Assembly (NCBI GenBank): GCA_029054535.1
Contig: JAIDFC010000307.1
Span: forward strand, 1-10,559
DNA length: 10,559 nt
Direction of reading: 5' to 3'
Source: Rikenella sp.
GTDB taxonomy: Bacteria > Bacteroidota > Bacteroidia > Bacteroidales > Rikenellaceae
Shown: positions 6,732 to 10,559 of the stretch, one piece after another
Position numbering within the stretch: position 1 is the stretch's first letter
Layout of the letters: the number at the start of each line of letters is the position of its first letter
The notes under the pieces: generated by a model
The model's input: only the letters and a program-made list of their open reading frames with translations
What the model was told of the DNA's origin: nothing
Databases searched by the model: none
Position numbers and translations under genes: made by a program

Positions 6732-6769
6732 TTTGTTGCGACCGGATTAGCACAGGAATCGTATCTTTG
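6732..6769 (+). promoter_or_regulatory. Bacteroidota promoter for the AsmA-like gene
   Basis: The -7 box TATCTTTG (6762-6769) is an exact TAnnTTTG match. A TTTGTTG stretch at 6732-6738 could be the -33 element, but its spacing (23-26 bp) is longer than the 19 bp seen at the tRNA promoter in this window. The -7 box ends only 4 bp before the ATG at 6774, so the transcript would have almost no 5' leader. This 129-bp region (6645-6773) also contains the divergent efflux promoter. Confidence 0.55.
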
Positions 6770-6773
6770 AGGC

Positions 6774-9700
6774 ATGAAAAAGAAAACCGTCAAAAAACTC
6801 ATATTCATTCCGCTCGGCGTTTTGGCCGGTCTGCTCGTGCTGGTCGTCGGCGCCGCCATGCTGTTGCTGACCCCGAAGCGGCTGACCCCGCTCGTGTCGG
6901 AGCTTTGCGACCGGTACCTGGATGCGCAGGTGCGTTTCGACACCGTGGACGTCTCGCTCTTTCGGAATTTTCCGCACGTAACCCTGCGGTTGCGGGGGAC
7001 GGAGGTCGTTTCGCACGCCTTCGACCGGCTGGACGACTCCGTGCGGCAGACCATGCCGCGCGAGGCCGACACGCTGGCTCGCATCCGAGGGTTGGATATT
7101 TCGGTGAACGCCTGGGGGTTGCTCTCCGGACGATTAGACATCCGTCGCGTCGCGCTGGAAGCGGCTCATCTGCACGCCTATGTGGCTCCGGACGGGACCG
7201 CCAACTGGGAGATCTATCGGAGCGACACCTCCGCCACGGCAGACGACGGCGACTCGACCGCCCTGGAGATCAACATCGACCGAATCTCGATCCGGGACGG
7301 TTTGCACGCCGTGTACGACAGTCGGCCGGACGATCTGGCCGGCGCGGTCGAGTTGCGGAGTTTAGTCGTTCGCGGTCGGCTCTCGACCGAGCTACTGCAG
7401 AACGACATTCGGCTATTGCGGCTGCGGGATTGCACCGTCGCGCTGCGGAGCGACGGCAAGACCAGCGGCGCGACGATCGACAGTCTGACCGTCGACGGCC
7501 GACGACAGGTCGATTATACGCTGGGCGCCGGCATCCGGCAGATCGATTGGGAGGGGATCCACTGGCTCGACTCCTTGCGGTTCGGGAGCCGGTTGCAGTT
7601 CCACGGAAAAGACCATAAAGACCTGACCGTCAGCGATTTTTCGCTTCAACTGAACGACATGCTGCTGACAGCCGGCGGCGAAGCCGCTTTCCGCGGCGAC
7701 AGCGTCCTGACCGACCTCGAGATCGGGACCCGCGGCTTGCGCCTGGCCAGCCTGCTGCGGAGCATCCCGTTCGAAGTGCTTCCTGTGGCGCGGGACTACG
7801 AGAGCGACCTCGCGACCGACCTCGCCGTTCGAGTCGTCGGTCCGTTCGTACCGGCGACCGGCGAACTGCCCGACCTGACGGCCGACTGGCGCATTCCGGC
7901 CGGATACCTCTATTATACGAAAGACCGCTACGGAAACCGAATCGACACCGTGGCGCTGGACGCGACCCTGCGCTATCGGCCGCGGCAACCCGATTCGACC
8001 GGCGTGGAACTGCGCGATTTCCGCATATCGGGAGTCGGGTTGCGGCTGTCGGCCGCGGGCCGGGCCGCGCGGCTGACCGGCGACGCCGAGTTCGCCGGCG
8101 AGGTGAAAGGCGACCTGTCGCTGGACTACCTGACCCAGCACTTTCCGTCGTCGTCCGGAACGACCGTGCGCGGACGGCTCGCGATGGACCTGCGGGGTCG
8201 GACACGGCTCTCGCAGCTTGACATAGGACAGATCGGCGGCGCGCAGATCGGAGGCCACCTGACCGTCGATACGTTGCAGATCGACATGCCGTCGCAAGAT
8301 TTTCGCCTGATGGTGGGCCACGGACGGATCGGCGCGGGAACCGGACTCACCCGGAGCGACTCGCTGATGGCTCGCGGAATGCAGGCCGTGGGGGCCACCC
8401 TCTCGCTCGACACGGTCGACCTGGACTTGGGACGCACGCTGTGCGTGCAGGGGCGTAAGATTCGGGTACACGCCACGACATCGGCCAAAAATATGGCCCA
8501 GGACACGACGGCCGTTCACCCGTCGCAAGGGTTGTTGTCGGCCACCGGACTGCGAATCGAACTGGGAGACTCGACCGTTTTCGTCGGTCGGGGGCTGGAG
8601 AGCCGGTGGAGCATCCTACCGACCGCCGGATCGCCTCGAACACCGCGTATTGCCCTGGATGTCGAAGCTCGGCGACTTTCGCTGCGCGAACCGACCGGTC
8701 GGTTCGTGATCCGGCGGGGGAGCGTCGCGCTCGATGCCACGCTCTACCGAGCCGACAGTTCGTTGCTTCGGCGGCGCGAACACTTGCTGGACTCGCTGCA
8801 ACGACTCTACCCGACCGTCCGCCGCGATTCGCTCTTGGCCCATGCCCGAGCCTTGCGCAACGGTCAATCCCGCCCCCGCGCCTCCGCCGACGACGGGTTC
8901 GCGGCAAACGATATCGACATGCGGGTTTCGTCCGACCTGGGCGAACTGCTGCGGCGGTGGCAGGTGAACGGACGGATCCGGGCCCAGGCCGGACGGATCG
9001 TAACGCCTCATTTCCCGATGGCCACCGCGCTGCGGGAGATCGACATCGCGTTCAACACCGACGAAGTGCGCCTGAACCGGACGTTCGTCAAGTCCGGCCA
9101 GTCTCAGATGGTACTAACGGGCGAAATCCGGGGCCTGCGGCGAGCCATGCTGGGACGGGGCGGGATGCAAGGCAACCTGAAGGTGGAGGCCGACACGCTC
9201 AACCTGAACGAGATCGTGCGGGTGGCGAACGCAGGGACGGAGCTGGTGGCCCGCGGAGGCATCGACCATACCGAAAGCGACGACCTGCTCGAGACACGGC
9301 TGGCGGAGTCGGCCGATACGACCGCAGCGGAGGGGATGTCGTTCATCGTTCCGGGGAACATCGACATGACGTTCGACCTGACGATCCGCCACGGGGTTTA
9401 TGCCAATCTGGCGCTGGACAGTCTGGTGGGCGAGGTCGAGGCGCGCAACCGGGCCTTGCGTCTGTCGAACCTCGCGATGCACAGCAACGCCGGGAACCTT
9501 CGGATGACGGGACTCTACTCCACGCGGACCCCGCAGGACATCCAGGCGGGATTCGACCTGGAGATGGAACGGATGCAGGTGGCCCGACTCATCGAGCTGG
9601 TGCCGGCGATCGACACCTTGATGCCGATGTTGCGTTCGTTCGAAGGGGTGGTCGACTGCCAGATCGCAGCCACCACACGGCTCGACAGCGCGATGAACAT

Positions 9701-10328
9701 GCTCCTTCCGACACTCAACGCAGCCTGCCACATCGAGGGCGACAGCCTCGTGCTGATGGACGGCGAGACCTTTGCGGAGATCTCCAAGAAGCTGATGTTC
9801 AAGAACAAGAAGCGGAACCTGATCGACCACATCTCGGCCGAGGTGCTGGTCCGCGACTCGCAAATCGAGATCTTTCCGTTCGTGGTCGAGATCGACCGCT
9901 ATCGAGTGGCGGTGAGCGGGGTCCACAAGATGGACCTGACGTTCAACTACCACATCTCGGTCCTGAAGTCTCCGATTCCGTTCCGCTTGGGGATCGACAT
10001 TTTCGGCAACCTGGACGATTTCGACTTCCGGATCACGCGGGCGCGCTACAAGAACGCCGAGCTGCCGACACGCGTGGCATTGATCGAAGACACGCGTCTG
10101 AACCTGCGAAACTACATCCGCGAGGTCTTCCTCCACGGTCCTCGGACCGAAGACCGGCTGCGGATCACACCGGAGACGGCTTCGCCGACCGACTTGCTGC
10201 CTCCGGCCGACTCGTTGAGTGCAGCCGAGGCGGATTCGATCGGACTTTCGAACTCTTCCGGATCTTCGGTAGGAGAATCGGCGGCTTCAACCGCTGCCTC
10301 GCCTGCCGATTCGACCGCCGGACGGTGA
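6774..10328 (+). CDS. AsmA-like family envelope protein
   Basis: Large protein of 1184 aa. The ATG at 6774 gives a basic MKKKTVKK start and one membrane anchor (about 9-32); nearly all the rest should be periplasmic. After the anchor comes the AsmA-type opening (TPKRLTPLVSELCDRYLDAQ, then FRNFPHVTLRLRG around 64-76). The body consists of repeated beta-strand-rich segments with alternating hydrophobic residues, as in the AsmA/TamB/YhdP superfamily. The C-terminal region (about 870-1119) is the recognisable AsmA-like part: MHSNAGNLRMTG, FAEISKKLMFKNKK, SPIPFRLGIDIFGNLDDFDF. A low-complexity Ser/Ala/Asp tail (1120-1184) follows. In E. coli TamB, YhdP and YdbH are implicated in phospholipid transport between inner and outer membranes, and AsmA affects outer-membrane assembly. 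A similar envelope role is inferred here; no substrate can be named. It stands alone, divergent from the metal operon, with a tRNA gene 141 bp downstream. No frameshift or internal stop. Confidence 0.88.
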   Translation: MKKKTVKKLIFIPLGVLAGLLVLVVGAAMLLLTPKRLTPLVSELCDRYLDAQVRFDTVDVSLFRNFPHVTLRLRGTEVVSHAFDRLDDSVRQTMPREADTLARIRGLDISVNAWGLLSGRLDIRRVALEAAHLHAYVAPDGTANWEIYRSDTSATADDGDSTALEINIDRISIRDGLHAVYDSRPDDLAGAVELRSLVVRGRLSTELLQNDIRLLRLRDCTVALRSDGKTSGATIDSLTVDGRRQVDYTLGAGIRQIDWEGIHWLDSLRFGSRLQFHGKDHKDLTVSDFSLQLNDMLLTAGGEAAFRGDSVLTDLEIGTRGLRLASLLRSIPFEVLPVARDYESDLATDLAVRVVGPFVPATGELPDLTADWRIPAGYLYYTKDRYGNRIDTVALDATLRYRPRQPDSTGVELRDFRISGVGLRLSAAGRAARLTGDAEFAGEVKGDLSLDYLTQHFPSSSGTTVRGRLAMDLRGRTRLSQLDIGQIGGAQIGGHLTVDTLQIDMPSQDFRLMVGHGRIGAGTGLTRSDSLMARGMQAVGATLSLDTVDLDLGRTLCVQGRKIRVHATTSAKNMAQDTTAVHPSQGLLSATGLRIELGDSTVFVGRGLESRWSILPTAGSPRTPRIALDVEARRLSLREPTGRFVIRRGSVALDATLYRADSSLLRRREHLLDSLQRLYPTVRRDSLLAHARALRNGQSRPRASADDGFAANDIDMRVSSDLGELLRRWQVNGRIRAQAGRIVTPHFPMATALREIDIAFNTDEVRLNRTFVKSGQSQMVLTGEIRGLRRAMLGRGGMQGNLKVEADTLNLNEIVRVANAGTELVARGGIDHTESDDLLETRLAESADTTAAEGMSFIVPGNIDMTFDLTIRHGVYANLALDSLVGEVEARNRALRLSNLAMHSNAGNLRMTGLYSTRTPQDIQAGFDLEMERMQVARLIELVPAIDTLMPMLRSFEGVVDCQIAATTRLDSAMNMLLPTLNAACHIEGDSLVLMDGETFAEISKKLMFKNKKRNLIDHISAEVLVRDSQIEIFPFVVEIDRYRVAVSGVHKMDLTFNYHISVLKSPIPFRLGIDIFGNLDDFDFRITRARYKNAELPTRVALIEDTRLNLRNYIREVFLHGPRTEDRLRITPETASPTDLLPPADSLSAAEADSIGLSNSSGSSVGESAASTAASPADSTAGR

Positions 10329-10399
10329 TTTTTTGCAAGTATTTATTACTCTGATTTTCAGGGAATTTCAGGAATCACGGCAACTTTTCGCAGAAAAAA

Positions 10400-10414
10400 G
10401 TGCAAAATTTGCAC
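10400..10414. terminator. Palindrome GTGCAAA-A-TTTGCAC, weak terminator or operator
   Basis: Perfect 7-bp arms around a single A. As RNA the realistic form is a 5-bp stem (GTGCA/TGCAC) with an AAATT loop, followed by GCGATTTTTT (10415-10424), so it could end the AsmA transcript weakly. It also lies 7 bp before the -33 element of the tRNA promoter, so a protein-binding site is an equal possibility. Confidence 0.35.
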
Positions 10415-10421
10415 GCGATTT

Positions 10422-10452
10422 TTTGGAGAATCCCGAAAAAGCGGTACATTTG
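10422..10452 (+). promoter_or_regulatory. Bacteroidota promoter of the tRNA-Val gene
   Basis: TTTG at 10422-10425, a 19-bp spacer, then TACATTTG at 10445-10452: a very good match to the -33/-7 consensus of the Bacteroidota primary sigma factor. Transcription should start a few bases beyond 10452, leaving a leader of roughly ten bases before the tRNA. Confidence 0.8.
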
Positions 10453-10458
10453 TACCGC
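10441..10458. repeat. Perfect palindrome GCGGTACA-TT-TGTACCGC over the -7 box
   Basis: Two 8-bp arms around TT, with the -7 box TACATTTG wholly inside. It could be a regulator-binding site or a DNA cruciform. It lies upstream of or at the expected transcription start, so most of it would not be in the RNA. Confidence 0.6.
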
Positions 10459-10469
10459 AATCAACGCCC

Positions 10470-10544
10470 GGGAGCTTAGCTCAGTTGGTTCAGAGCGTCT
10501 GCCTTACAAGCAGAGGGGCGGGGGTTCGAATCCCTCAGCTCCCA
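10470..10544 (+). tRNA. tRNA-Val (anticodon UAC)
   Basis: A complete 75-nt cloverleaf can be drawn. The acceptor stem GGGAGCT/AGCTCCC is perfect, with discriminator A at 10544. The D-arm is GCTC/GAGC with GG in its loop, and the anticodon stem is TCTGC/GCAGA. The anticodon loop CTTACAA places the anticodon TAC at 10505-10507. The variable loop is five bases. The T-arm has loop TTCGAAT and one G-U pair in its stem. The CCA end is not encoded (CAAACA follows), so it must be added after transcription. It should read GUA and, by wobble, other GUN valine codons. A clear promoter lies directly upstream; the window ends 15 bp later, so further tRNA genes may follow. Confidence 0.96.
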
Positions 10545-10559
10545 CAAACATCCGATAGT

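Noticed and set aside
8606..10354. Open frame of 582 codons in another frame of the AsmA-like gene
   Set aside because: Low-complexity Arg/Gly/Pro-rich shadow of a GC-rich gene; the frame at 6774-10328 has the anchor and the family motifs.
10355..10374. Imperfect tandem repeat of TTTCAGG-like units with 10-bp period
   Set aside because: Only two units in an AT-rich spacer; too short to call a meaningful repeat.

Overview
The window looks like chromosomal DNA of a high-GC member of the Bacteroidota, perhaps an Alistipes-like gut bacterium. This is inferred from: (i) good matches to the Bacteroidota sigma-factor -7 box TAnnTTTG in front of the tRNA gene, the AsmA gene and the efflux operon; (ii) start codons without Shine-Dalgarno sequences; (iii) a tRNA without an encoded CCA; (iv) the gene types present. 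The genus is a guess.

Layout. Positions 6676 down to 74 (minus strand) hold a four-gene operon in the order: small membrane-anchored Cys/His-rich protein (6644-6195), His-rich lipoprotein membrane-fusion adaptor (6130-4898), heavy-metal RND pump (4532-1416), TolC-type outer-membrane channel (1246-74). The last three form a complete tripartite CzcCBA/CusCBA-type exporter from inner membrane to outside. The Met residues that bind Cu(I)/Ag(I) in E. coli CusA and CusB are absent and the adaptor is rich in His, so a divalent metal (Zn/Co/Cd/Ni) is more likely than Cu/Ag, but this is not proven. No metal-responsive regulator lies in the window.

The plus strand carries a divergent gene for a 1184-aa AsmA-like envelope protein (6774-10328), followed by a well-formed tRNA-Val(UAC) gene (10470-10544) with a textbook Bacteroidota promoter. 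The 129 bp at 6645-6773 hold the two divergent promoters.

The most unusual thing is in the operon spacers. The 365-bp adaptor-pump gap is almost entirely filled by a long imperfect fold-back element (4548-4889), with 12-bp perfect ends, subterminal GGAACTG/CAGTTCC repeats and two 24-nt hairpins placed symmetrically. A shorter, diverged relative (about 1271-1404) sits in the pump-channel gap: its left end matches the first in 20 of 25 positions and its right end shares the GTTCACAAA-hairpin remnant. Without the larger element the adaptor-pump spacer would be only about 23 bp. They look like a MITE-like or structured intergenic repeat family that has entered the same operon twice. A second structural feature is a perfect 13-bp inverted repeat linking the end of the small gene to the region just before the adaptor start, which suggests translational coupling. 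I see no CRISPR array, transposase gene, prophage or obviously new multi-gene system; most of the coding content belongs to known families.
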